Positions 1 to 6,966 of a stretch of DNA of 12,185 bases are shown in pieces. The number at the start of each line of letters is the position of its first letter. Positions within the stretch are counted from its first letter, which is position 1. Under the pieces are notes generated by a model that ran no database searches, was not told the origin of the DNA, and was given only the letters and a program-made list of their open reading frames with translations. Position numbers and translations under genes: made by a program. Source of the stretch: an uncultured beta proteobacterium (GTDB lineage: Bacteria; Pseudomonadota; Gammaproteobacteria; Burkholderiales; Rhodocyclaceae); assembly GCA_903930395.1 (NCBI GenBank), contig CAIYYE010000167.1:1-12185 (forward strand), in the 5' to 3' direction.

Positions 1-2187
1 CGTGGTGAATATCTCGCGCACCTGTTTGCCTATGCTCATCTGCCCCTTCATGTCCGGGCCATATATTTCAGCCACGATGGGCGACATGACCGGTGGCCCC
101 GGCGGCACTTCGACGACCTTGGCAACGCCGCCGTTGGCCTTGCCGATTGCTTCGATACGCTCACGCAGCGCCGTGGCTATCTCGTGACTGGAGCGCGTGC
201 GGTGCTGCTTGTCGGCCAGGTTGACCTGAACATCGCCCTTTTCCGGCGCAGCCCGCAGGTAGTACTGGCGAACCAGGCCATTGAAATTGATCGGGCTGGC
301 GGTGCCGGCGTAGGACTGGTAATTGGTGACATCCTTCTCGAGCGCCAGTTCGGCCCCGATTTCATGCAGAACGCGGGCGGTTTCTTCAAGCGGCGTACCG
401 ACCGGCATCTCGACAATGATCTGGAATTCGCTCTTGTTGTCGAGCGGCAGCATCTTGAGCACGACAAGCTGGAAGTAAGCCAGCGACACCGAGGCGAGAA
501 TGAGCAGGACGATGGCAATGGCGAGCCTGATGCGCATCGCACCGCCCCTCAGCGGGTCGAGGAAAGGCGTCAGCAGTTTGCGGAAGGTGCTGTCGAGTTT
601 GGCATCGAGCTTAGAGGTCGTCGGTGCGCCATGCGCCCCCGTATGCGATTTCATCATGCGCGCCGCCAGCCAGGGCGTAACAATGAAGGCGATGGCCAGG
701 GAGATGGCCATGCCCATCGACGAGTTTATCGGAATCGGGCTCATGTACGGCCCCATCAGCCCGGAAACGAAGGCCATCGGCAACAGCGCCGCGATCACCG
801 TCAGCGTGGCGAGAATGGTCGGGCCGCCGACTTCGTCGACGGCCGGCGGGATGATTTCGAACAAGCTTTTTTCGGGGTACAGCCCCTGCCAGCGGTGAAT
901 GTTCTCAACCACCACGATGGCGTCGTCGACCAGGATGCCGATCGAGAAAATGAGCGCAAACAGCGAGACGCGGTTGAGCGTGAAGCCCCAGGCCCAGGAG
1001 GCGAAGAGCGTCGCGGCCAGGGTCAGGGTGACGGCGACGCCGACGATCACGGCTTCGCGCTTGCCGAGGGCGAAGAAGACGAGCAGCACGACGAAGGCCG
1101 TGGCGAAGATCAGCTTGCCGATCAGTTTCTGCGCCTTTTCGGTGGCTGTTGCACCGTAGTTGCGCGTGACGGTGACCTCGACGCCATCGGGAATCACCGT
1201 GTTTTTCAGGTCGTCTATGCGCTTGATGGCCGCGCTCGCCACGTCGGCGGCATTGACACCCGGCTGCTTGGAAAGCTGCATGGTGACGGCGGGAAATTCG
1301 CCCTCCTGATTGCCGAACCAGGCATAGCGCTTCGGCTGATCGGGACCATCGACGACGCTCGCCACATCGCTCATATAAACCGGCTTGCGTTCGCTGGCTT
1401 CGCCGCGCACGGCGACGACCAGTTGCTTCACATCAGCCGCCGATTCGAGGTAAGTACCGGTCTGGACCAGCACTTCGCGATTGCCGGCCGTCAGGTTGCC
1501 GGACGATTGCAGGGCATTCGACACTTTCAGCGCGCCGGCGATGTCCTGCGGCGTGACGCCGAAGGCATTCATGCGCTCTGCGTCCATGAGCACGCGGATG
1601 GCGTGATCCGGCCCGCCGATGGTGGAAATATCGCGCGTCCCCTTGATCCGCTTGAGTTCGATCTCAACCGCACGGGAGACCTGCTGCAGGTCGAAGGCGG
1701 AACGAGTCGGGTCCTTCGTCCAGAAGGTCAGGGCGACGATGGGCACGTCGTCGATACCGCGCGGCTTGATGACCGGCGCCATGACGCCGAGATTGGCCGG
1801 CAGCCAGTCACTGTTCGAATTGACCGTATCGTAGAGGCGGAGCACCGCATCGTTATATTTGACACCAACGTCGAACTGCACGGTAATCACCGCCATGCCC
1901 GGACGGGAGGCGGAATAGACATGCTCGACGCCGTGCATGCGCGACAGCACCTGCTCGCCGGGGCGGGCGACCAGATTCTCGACATCCTTGGCCGAAGCGC
2001 CGGGGAAGGCAATCAGCACATCGGCCATCGTGACGTCGATCTGCGGCTCTTCCTCGCGCGGCGTGACGAACGTGGCGAACAAGCCCATCAGGAAGGCGAC
2101 CAGCGCCAGCAACGGCGTCATCCGCGAATTCTGGAAGGCGGCGGCGATACGCCCGGAGATGCCGAGCGCGGTGTCGTTGCGGCTCAT
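1..2187 (-). CDS. RND-family efflux permease, 3' part missing (cut by left window edge)
   Basis: Inner-membrane proton-driven pump component of a tripartite efflux system. The frame is open from the ATG at 2187 to the window edge, giving 729 codons, about 70% of the roughly 1,030 residues usual for the family. A first membrane segment lies near residues 23-41 and is followed by periplasmic porter-domain sequence. The proton-relay helix reads GILVDDAIVVVEN, with the acidic pair Asp421-Asp422. An Asp pair here is typical of multidrug (HAE/AcrB-type) pumps, whereas CzcA-type metal pumps usually have Asp-Gly. Hydrophobic segments after it fit TM5-TM6, followed by a cytoplasmic loop and TM7. The start lies 3 bases after the adaptor stop (TAA-GCC-ATG), so the two are almost certainly co-transcribed and probably translationally coupled, since no clear ribosome-binding site is seen. 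The substrate cannot be told. No outer-membrane partner is adjacent within the window. Confidence 0.93.
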   Translation of the reverse strand, partial: MSRNDTALGISGRIAAAFQNSRMTPLLALVAFLMGLFATFVTPREEEPQIDVTMADVLIAFPGASAKDVENLVARPGEQVLSRMHGVEHVYSASRPGMAVITVQFDVGVKYNDAVLRLYDTVNSNSDWLPANLGVMAPVIKPRGIDDVPIVALTFWTKDPTRSAFDLQQVSRAVEIELKRIKGTRDISTIGGPDHAIRVLMDAERMNAFGVTPQDIAGALKVSNALQSSGNLTAGNREVLVQTGTYLESAADVKQLVVAVRGEASERKPVYMSDVASVVDGPDQPKRYAWFGNQEGEFPAVTMQLSKQPGVNAADVASAAIKRIDDLKNTVIPDGVEVTVTRNYGATATEKAQKLIGKLIFATAFVVLLVFFALGKREAVIVGVAVTLTLAATLFASWAWGFTLNRVSLFALIFSIGILVDDAIVVVENIHRWQGLYPEKSLFEIIPPAVDEVGGPTILATLTVIAALLPMAFVSGLMGPYMSPIPINSSMGMAISLAIAFIVTPWLAARMMKSHTGAHGAPTTSKLDAKLDSTFRKLLTPFLDPLRGGAMRIRLAIAIVLLILASVSLAYFQLVVLKMLPLDNKSEFQIIVEMPVGTPLEETARVLHEIGAELALEKDVTNYQSYAGTASPINFNGLVRQYYLRAAPEKGDVQVNLADKQHRTRSSHEIATALRERIEAIGKANGGVAKVVEVPPGPPVMSPIVAEIYGPDMKGQMSIGKQVREIFTT

Positions 2188-2190
2188 GGC

Positions 2191-3168
2191 TTAGTTTGCC
2201 GACTTCAGTTGAATGCCTGCCCGAACCGGATCGGTGACCACCTTATCACCGGCCGCAAGGCCCGCCAGCACCTCGATTTCGCCCTGCCCGACAGCCTCGC
2301 CCAGACGCAACTGACGCAGCGACAGGCGATTGTCGGCCGTCTGCACATAGACCGCTGCGACCTCGCCGCGACGCAGCACGGCGACGGCAGGAACGGTCAG
2401 TTTTTCAGCCTGACCGGTGACGAAATGAACGCGGGCGAACATGCCCGGCGTCGCTTCCGGCACCTCAGGCAAGGTCACGCGAACGAGCGACACATGGGTC
2501 GCGGCATCGGCCGTCGGCAGCACCTGAACCTTGACGGCATCGACCCACTTGCCCAGTTCGGGAAACTCGACGCGGGCCTTGGCCACCGACCGCATCGCCT
2601 TCAACTGGGTTTGCGGAATGCTCGCCGTGACGCGCAGGGCACCCGGCTGATAAATGGTAAAGAGCGGCTTGCCCGGCGTCGCCAGATCGCCCATTTCGGC
2701 GTGGCGACGGGCGACGATGCCCGTCATCGGCGCCAGGATCGTGGCGTGGCTCTGCCCGGCCCCGGCTGCCGCACGATTGGCGGCGGCGGCATCGAGATCG
2801 GCCCTGGCCTTGTCGAGCGCGGCGGAACTCATGAATTTCTGGGTGACGAGGCTTTTCGTCCGCTCGAAACTCACTTTGGCATTGGCATACAGCGCCTCGG
2901 CTGCCCGTGCTGCTTCGGCTGCCTCCCGGGCATCGATACGCATCAGCACATCGCCCTTGCGGACAGATTGCCCGGCATCGGCCTTGACCTCGAGCACACG
3001 TCCGGAAAGCTGCGCCCCGACCGTGGCCTGCTGCACGGCCTCGACCAAGGACTCCGCCGGAACGGTCAGATCGACGGTATGGCGCTGGACAGTGATGACG
3101 GGCAAAGGCTCAGCGGCATGCGCCAGGGCCGAGACGAGAAAAAGGCCAGCCAGGAAGGGACGAAGCAT
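2191..3168 (-). CDS. RND efflux periplasmic adaptor (membrane fusion protein)
   Basis: Periplasmic adaptor linking the RND permease to an outer-membrane channel. From the ATG at 3168 it is 325 residues, beginning with a Sec signal (MLRPFLAGLFLVSALAHA, then AEP). There is no lipobox cysteine, so it should be a soluble periplasmic protein. Residues about 37-77 form the first half of the lipoyl-like barrel-sandwich domain (QLSGRVLEV, then AGQSVRKGDVLMRID). A short alpha-helical hairpin rich in Ala, Lys and Glu follows, then the second lipoyl half with the family signature ILAPMTGIV, then beta-barrel and membrane-proximal regions. In-frame ATGs also exist at 3180 and 3192. I prefer 3168 because a GAGA lies 6 bases upstream and the signal peptide then starts at once, but 3180 is also reasonable. 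It is the first gene of the pump pair, 87 bases after the MFS gene stop. Confidence 0.92.
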   Translation of the reverse strand: MLRPFLAGLFLVSALAHAAEPLPVITVQRHTVDLTVPAESLVEAVQQATVGAQLSGRVLEVKADAGQSVRKGDVLMRIDAREAAEAARAAEALYANAKVSFERTKSLVTQKFMSSAALDKARADLDAAAANRAAAGAGQSHATILAPMTGIVARRHAEMGDLATPGKPLFTIYQPGALRVTASIPQTQLKAMRSVAKARVEFPELGKWVDAVKVQVLPTADAATHVSLVRVTLPEVPEATPGMFARVHFVTGQAEKLTVPAVAVLRRGEVAAVYVQTADNRLSLRQLRLGEAVGQGEIEVLAGLAAGDKVVTDPVRAGIQLKSAN

Positions 3169-3255
3169 GTGTGTTCTCATATATATAAGCATAAGCTAAT
3201 TTATGGAGGCGGCACAAGCCACATCTGCTGATTCATTGATTTTACGGCGATTTAT

Positions 3256-4533
3256 TCATGGCGCCTGCCAAACGTTGCGGCAGCGGGTTTCCTTGATCCA
3301 CCAGCATGAGGCAGCCCCGAGAATGGCGCAGACGGTGACCACGAGCACTCCGTGGCGCCAGGTTTCGACATCGTAGACCCGGGCGCCGGCGATCATTTCT
3401 CCCTTCCAGCCGAGGTCCATGACCCAGCCGACGAAGGGTTGCAACAGGGCTGCGGTCATGAAACCGCCCATATTGGCGACACTGGTCGACATGCCCGAGA
3501 GCAGCGGCGGATTAACCTCCTTGGAACAGGCCCAGGTCAGGCTGAAGCCGGCCGTCGTCAGCCCGAGCAAGGCAAACAGCACGTAGGAGAGGACGACTGG
3601 CATGCTCACGCAGGACAACAGGATCAGCCAGATCAGGCCATACAGATGCGAGGTGACAATGAGTACCGGCTTGCGTTTGCCCAGACGGTCGGAGAGCCCG
3701 CCAATGAACAGGCAACCAACCGCGAACCCGCCGAACCACAGCGACAGATGGGCGGTGGCGACCGATCGGGCCAGACCATGCACCTGCATCAGGTAGGGCG
3801 TCGCCCACAATCCGGCGAAAGTGAAAAAGGCGCCGCACATCCCGGTATTGACCAGGACGGCGGGCCAGGTGTCGCGGTTCCTGATAACCGCCAGCAGGCC
3901 GGAAATCACCACGGTGCGATCGACATGGGGCTTGGGTGCGGCATCACCCTGTTCTGGCGCATCGCGGACTATGAGCCAGCACAGGATGCCGAGAATCAGG
4001 GAGACGACGCCGACCCCGATGAAAACTCCTCGCCAGCCCGTCGCCTGCGCCACTGCAGAGAGCGGCGCCCCGGCCAGCACCGAACCGAGATTGCCGATCA
4101 GCATGCAGATGCCGACCATGGTCGCGAAGCGGTTTTCCTCGAACCAGACGGCGATCAGCTTGAGCATGGCGATGAAGGTGACCGACACACCAAGCCCGAT
4201 CAGCGTTCGCCCGACCAGGGCCAGTTCGAGCGACGGCGCCATGCCGAAGAGAAAGCTGCCGGCTCCGCCGACCACCCCGCCAATTGCCAGAATCCGGCGC
4301 GGCCCAAGGGTATCGGCGAGAATACCGGTCGGTATCTGCATCAGCGTGTAAACGTAAAAATAGGTCGCTGCCAGCACCCCCAGCGATGCTGCCGAGGTCT
4401 CGAAGGCAGCGGCCAGATCAGGCGCGATGCCGGCCGGGGCAAAGCGCTGGAAGAAAGACAGGATGTAGGCGAGCGCAACGACGCCGATGGCAACCCAGCG
4501 GCGCCGCATCTGCTCAGCGGTCAGTGTTTTCAT
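3256..4533 (-). CDS. Major facilitator superfamily transporter, substrate unknown
   Basis: A 425-residue inner-membrane secondary transporter with about 12 hydrophobic segments, the normal size for the superfamily. The loop 2-3 signature (motif A) is GILADTLGPRR at residues 70-80. Its counterpart in the second half is GGLSDRLGKRK, from residue 278. A charged cytoplasmic stretch with RDAPEQGD and KPHVDR near the middle marks the link between the two six-helix halves. Overall it resembles the broad sugar-phosphate/organic-anion branch, but nothing visible fixes the substrate or direction of transport. The start lies 40 bases after the stop of the upstream cytochrome c gene, with no terminator between, so the two may share a transcript. 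The Shine-Dalgarno sequence is weak. Confidence 0.9.
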   Translation of the reverse strand: MKTLTAEQMRRRWVAIGVVALAYILSFFQRFAPAGIAPDLAAAFETSAASLGVLAATYFYVYTLMQIPTGILADTLGPRRILAIGGVVGGAGSFLFGMAPSLELALVGRTLIGLGVSVTFIAMLKLIAVWFEENRFATMVGICMLIGNLGSVLAGAPLSAVAQATGWRGVFIGVGVVSLILGILCWLIVRDAPEQGDAAPKPHVDRTVVISGLLAVIRNRDTWPAVLVNTGMCGAFFTFAGLWATPYLMQVHGLARSVATAHLSLWFGGFAVGCLFIGGLSDRLGKRKPVLIVTSHLYGLIWLILLSCVSMPVVLSYVLFALLGLTTAGFSLTWACSKEVNPPLLSGMSTSVANMGGFMTAALLQPFVGWVMDLGWKGEMIAGARVYDVETWRHGVLVVTVCAILGAASCWWIKETRCRNVWQAP

Positions 4534-4573
4534 TCAGTTGCACAGCCCTGTCTTCCGGCGCCCGCGACAGCGC

Positions 4574-4876
4574 TTATTTCTGGGAGAGAACCCACTTGGC
4601 AAGCGTCGCTGCCTCGGCTTCGGTGACATTGTTAGGCGGCATCGGCACCTGTCCCCACTCGCCCTTGCTGCCAGCCTTGATCTTCACGGCCAGCGCCGCC
4701 TCGGCCGTCTTGTCACCGGCGCGTTTGGCGGCGATATCCTTGTAGGCAGGCCCGACGATTTTCTTGTCGATGGCATGACAGGTCATGCAGTTCTTGGCTT
4801 TCGCCAACTCAGGCGAGGCCTGTACAGGGCCGGCAAACACCAGGAAAGCACTGGTCAACAAAATTGCTTTTTGCAT
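4574..4876 (-). CDS. Small class I cytochrome c (c551/c8-like), periplasmic
   Basis: A 100-residue electron carrier exported to the periplasm and matured by covalent haem attachment. A signal peptide occupies residues 1-20 (ending PVQA), leaving a mature chain of about 80 residues, the size of cytochrome c551/c8 proteins. The haem-binding motif is CMTCH, with Cys30 and Cys33 as thioether positions and His34 as axial ligand. Met79 in VPMPPN is the expected second ligand, and the C-terminal helix ([11 protein letters not shown]) is typical. A purine-rich ribosome-binding site, GGGGGAAG, sits at 4881-4888 just before the ATG. It lies between the potassium-channel gene (64 bases upstream) and the MFS gene. 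The redox partner cannot be deduced; in this family it is typically a nitrite reductase, peroxidase or terminal oxidase. Confidence 0.95.
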   Translation of the reverse strand: MQKAILLTSAFLVFAGPVQASPELAKAKNCMTCHAIDKKIVGPAYKDIAAKRAGDKTAEAALAVKIKAGSKGEWGQVPMPPNNVTEAEAATLAKWVLSQK

Positions 4877-4940
4877 GATTCTTCCCCCAAAAAAATAGAT
4901 AAGGCTGCACGAAAAACTGCTTGTATCCTTTGCGAAGCGG

Positions 4941-5981
4941 TCAGGCCGCCATCTCGATCAGCAAGGTCTCGATTTCGGTACGTCCGACCGGGCTTGCCAT
5001 GGCAATCAGCGTAAAGCCCGGCTTGAGCAGGAAATCCTTGCCGGGATTGAACTGCCAGCTACCATTGCGTTCACGCACGGCGAGAAAGACATAGTTGGCA
5101 CTGCGCAGTTGCATGGCCTCGAGCGGCTTGGGAATGAACCCGGCCGGCACCGGCACCTCCTCGATGCGCAGGTTTTTTTCCGACTTGAGCATTTCGTCGA
5201 GGAAGGACACAACGTGCGGGCGGATCATCGCCGAGGCGATGCGCATGCCGCCGGTAAAGTCCGGCGAAACAATCGCATCAGCTCCCGCCTTGCGCATCTT
5301 CTCGACATTGCGCGTTTCCGTGCAGCGGGCCACCACACGCAATTCCGGCTTCAGTTGCTTGGCCGTGATGACGATCATCAGATTGCGCGAATCGTCGCCG
5401 GTCACGGCGAACAGACCCTTGGCATCATCGAGATCGGCGGCCAGCAGGACATCGTCGTCGCTGGCATCACCGTTCAGGTAAAGGAAGCCCATGTTCCTTT
5501 CCTTGTACTCCTCGAGCCGGTGCAGGTCTTCATCGATACCAACGTAGTGCCGATGGGTCGCCTCCAGCTCGTGCGCGATATTGCGACCGACCCGGCCGAA
5601 GCCGCAGAGAATGTAGTGGCCCTTGAGTTTCTTGATTGCTTTTTCCATGCGTTTTCTCCGCAGGGTTCCATTGAGGTCGGTTTCGAGCAGCGCCACGGTG
5701 ACGACCGAAAAGAGCAGCGACAGATTGCCGGCGCCGAGTATGCCGATGACCACGGTCAGAACCCGCGCCGGCTGGTTGCTCGACATGTCGATGATTTCGC
5801 CGAAGCCGATGGTGGCGACGGTGATGAAGGTCATGTAGAAGCAGTCGAACCACGAGTATTTGCCCTCGGTCAGCACCATGTAGCCGATGGTGCCGAAGAG
5901 GTGCACCGCAAACAGCATGCCGAGCGCGACATAGACCAGCCGGAAGATATAGCCGGCCTGTGTCGTGTTGATCGATGCCAC
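4941..5981 (-). CDS. Two-TM potassium channel with RCK/TrkA regulatory domains
   Basis: A 346-residue inner-membrane ion channel. Hydrophobic segments near residues 11-37 and 73-101 flank a pore helix and the selectivity filter TIGFGE (57-62), a variant of the K+ signature TVGYGD. Next comes an RCK_N Rossmann domain with [11 protein letters not shown] (GxGxxG) and an acidic strand end, YVGIDED, which normally binds nucleotide or ligand. The last 80 or so residues resemble RCK_C ([12 protein letters not shown], then [12 protein letters not shown]). The architecture matches MthK- or Kch-like channels. The frame is open upstream to 6107, but I choose the GTG at 5981 because GGAGAG lies 6 bases before it. 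Another GTG at 5999 overlaps the DUF3124 stop by 4 bases but lacks a good ribosome-binding site. With the chosen start the gap to DUF3124 is 14 bases, indicating one operon. Confidence 0.9.
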   Translation of the reverse strand: MASINTTQAGYIFRLVYVALGMLFAVHLFGTIGYMVLTEGKYSWFDCFYMTFITVATIGFGEIIDMSSNQPARVLTVVIGILGAGNLSLLFSVVTVALLETDLNGTLRRKRMEKAIKKLKGHYILCGFGRVGRNIAHELEATHRHYVGIDEDLHRLEEYKERNMGFLYLNGDASDDDVLLAADLDDAKGLFAVTGDDSRNLMIVITAKQLKPELRVVARCTETRNVEKMRKAGADAIVSPDFTGGMRIASAMIRPHVVSFLDEMLKSEKNLRIEEVPVPAGFIPKPLEAMQLRSANYVFLAVRERNGSWQFNPGKDFLLKPGFTLIAMASPVGRTEIETLLIEMAA

Positions 5982-5987
5982 GCGCGA

Positions 5988-5993
5988 CTCTCC
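5988..5993 (-). promoter_or_regulatory. Shine-Dalgarno site deciding the channel start
   Basis: GGAGAG on the minus strand is separated by 6 bases from the GTG at 5981. This strong match at ideal spacing is the reason for preferring that GTG over the upstream GTG at 5999 and the far upstream ATG at 6107, which lies inside the DUF3124 gene. Confidence 0.6.
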
Positions 5994-5995
5994 GC

Positions 5996-6493
5996 TCACT
6001 CGGCCAGCGGCACCGAGTGGGACATAAAAATGACCGCCTTGCCGCCATCCATGTTGGCATGCAGGGATTCGACCAGCGGCGGACTGACCGGCTGCTCGGC
6101 TTCCCACTTGATGATGAAGTTGGCGCCAGAGCCGCCGGAAGCATCGTTCAACTCGACAAAGAGTTCGAGCGTACCGTAGGGCAGAACGACAGCTGGCACC
6201 GGCATCCGGTCACTGAGCAGCTTGCCGTTGGTATCGTAATATTTGGCCGAGAGGACCCGAATCGGGCGCTTGCCATCGGTATTGCGGATGCTGACCAGCG
6301 CCGAGAGCAGAACCTGCGACGCCTTGCCGCTTTTGCCCAGGTTGCCGTAGAGCATGTGCGAGTAGATCGGCAGGTAGAGGGTCTGTCCCTTGGCCAGTGA
6401 GCGGGCCTCCTGGGCGAAGGCAGCGGTCGACGGCAACAAGACGGCAATGGTCAGGGCGCACAGCACGCCACGCCAGATTTCCCGATATCGCAT
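5996..6493 (-). CDS. Secreted DUF3124-family protein, function unknown
   Basis: A 165-residue protein with an N-terminal signal peptide (positive MRYREIWR, hydrophobic core [13 protein letters not shown], cleavage probably after AFA near residue 27), so it should be periplasmic. The mature part matches what I recall of DUF3124 over almost its whole length: a [11 protein letters not shown] opening, [11 protein letters not shown], a YYDTNGKLL segment and the hallmark [13 protein letters not shown]. No catalytic residues are evident; the pattern suggests a small beta-rich domain. The ATG at 6493 is chosen because AAAGGGAGAAAG precedes it directly and the signal peptide begins there; the longer frame to 6766 is overlap with the receiver gene. 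The potassium-channel gene follows within 14 bases, suggesting a shared role. The family has no established biochemical function that I know of. Confidence 0.87.
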   Translation of the reverse strand: MRYREIWRGVLCALTIAVLLPSTAAFAQEARSLAKGQTLYLPIYSHMLYGNLGKSGKASQVLLSALVSIRNTDGKRPIRVLSAKYYDTNGKLLSDRMPVPAVVLPYGTLELFVELNDASGGSGANFIIKWEAEQPVSPPLVESLHANMDGGKAVIFMSHSVPLAE

Positions 6494-6515
6494 ACTTTCT
6501 CCCTTTGCCTGCAGC

Positions 6516-6531
6516 ATGGCCTTGAGGCCAT
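6516..6531. repeat. Small perfect hairpin upstream of the DUF3124 ribosome-binding site
   Basis: The arms ATGGCC and GGCCAT are separated by TTGA (plus-strand reading), a perfect 6-bp stem with a 4-base loop. On the minus-strand transcript it lies about 22 bases upstream of the DUF3124 ATG, in the leader. There is no U-run after it on the minus strand, so it is not a normal terminator. It may be an operator or leader hairpin, or chance. Confidence 0.35.
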
Positions 6532-6560
6532 TTGCCCCGATTCTGCCACAAGCCCTGTCC

Positions 6561-6586
6561 ATCCGGGAAAATGGGAGATTCCGGAT
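6561..6586 (-). repeat. Imperfect hairpin touching the receiver stop codon
   Basis: On the minus strand ATCCGGAA pairs with TTCCCGGAT across an 8-9 base loop, with one bulged C. The stem begins inside the TAA stop of the receiver gene. No T-tract follows, so it is at best a weak terminator or an RNA 3'-end-stabilising hairpin between the phosphorelay operon and the DUF3124 gene. Confidence 0.35.
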
Positions 6587-6966
6587 TACTGGGTGAGCCC
6601 GCCCAGCAAGGCACGCAAGCGCCCGGGTAGCGCTCTCCAATCCACTGGTTTGGCCAGATGCTCGGCCGACAGGTGGCGCGCCTGTTCGACAAAGGCGGGA
6701 TCTGTCCGCCCGGTGACCAGCATGACCGGAAAATCGTCGCCAAAGGTCCGGCGGATGCCGGAACATACCTCGAGACCGCTGAGGCCCGGCATTTCCACAT
6801 CGAGCAAGGCGATATCGAAGGCGGATGCCTGCAGCCGGGCCAACGCATCGCTGCCGTTGTCGACCACGGTCAGGATGAATTCGCCGCCGCCCAGTGCCGC
6901 CTTCATGAGCAGGCCGGCGGTCGGATCGTCATCAGCAAAGAGCACCCGCCACGGCCCGCCGCTCAT
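6586..6966 (-). CDS. Single-domain response regulator (receiver only)
   Basis: A 126-residue CheY-like receiver with no output domain. The acidic pocket is Asp12-Asp13-Asp14, the phosphorylation site is Asp56 (ALLDVEMPG), the switch residue is Thr85 (VMLVTGR) and the conserved lysine is Lys106 (LAKPVDW). All catalytic positions are intact, so it should accept phosphate. The ATG at 6966 overlaps the kinase stop as ATGA, with CGGAGCT about 8 bases upstream, which fixes the start; the open frame further upstream is kinase sequence. As the third gene of the relay operon it could act as a phosphate sink or shuttle for the Hpt domains, or signal through protein contact. The target is not identifiable from the sequence. 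Confidence 0.92.
   Translation of the reverse strand: MSGGPWRVLFADDDPTAGLLMKAALGGGEFILTVVDNGSDALARLQASAFDIALLDVEMPGLSGLEVCSGIRRTFGDDFPVMLVTGRTDPAFVEQARHLSAEHLAKPVDWRALPGRLRALLGGLTQ

Noticed and set aside
184..3231. 1015-codon open frame on the plus strand
   Set aside because: It runs antisense to both the adaptor and the RND permease, and its translation is a low-complexity mix rich in Arg, His, Gln, Asp and Gly with no domain, the usual shadow of a GC-rich coding frame. The minus-strand proteins are clear family members.
3169..3255. TATA-rich stretch before the adaptor gene as a promoter
   Set aside because: Possible -10-like TATATA or TATGCT exists but no -35 at suitable spacing, and the runs lie across candidate start codons; too weak to annotate. 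No terminator hairpin is seen after the MFS gene either.
3352..4626. 424-codon plus-strand frame opposite the MFS gene
   Set aside because: Its product has no hydrophobic or domain pattern and the same antisense composition bias; the opposite strand encodes a clean 12-helix transporter.
4877..4940. Promoter or FNR-type site before the cytochrome c gene
   Set aside because: Only weak -10-like sequence and no TTGAT-N4-ATCAA dyad are seen; just the ribosome-binding site is convincing.
5982..6107. N-terminal extension of the potassium channel to the ATG at 6107
   Set aside because: The extra 42 residues lie mostly inside the DUF3124 coding region in another frame, while the GTG at 5981 has an ideal ribosome-binding site.
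6494..6766. Longer version of the DUF3124 gene starting at 6766
   Set aside because: It would overlap most of the receiver gene. The ATG at 6493 has a strong ribosome-binding site and starts a proper signal peptide.
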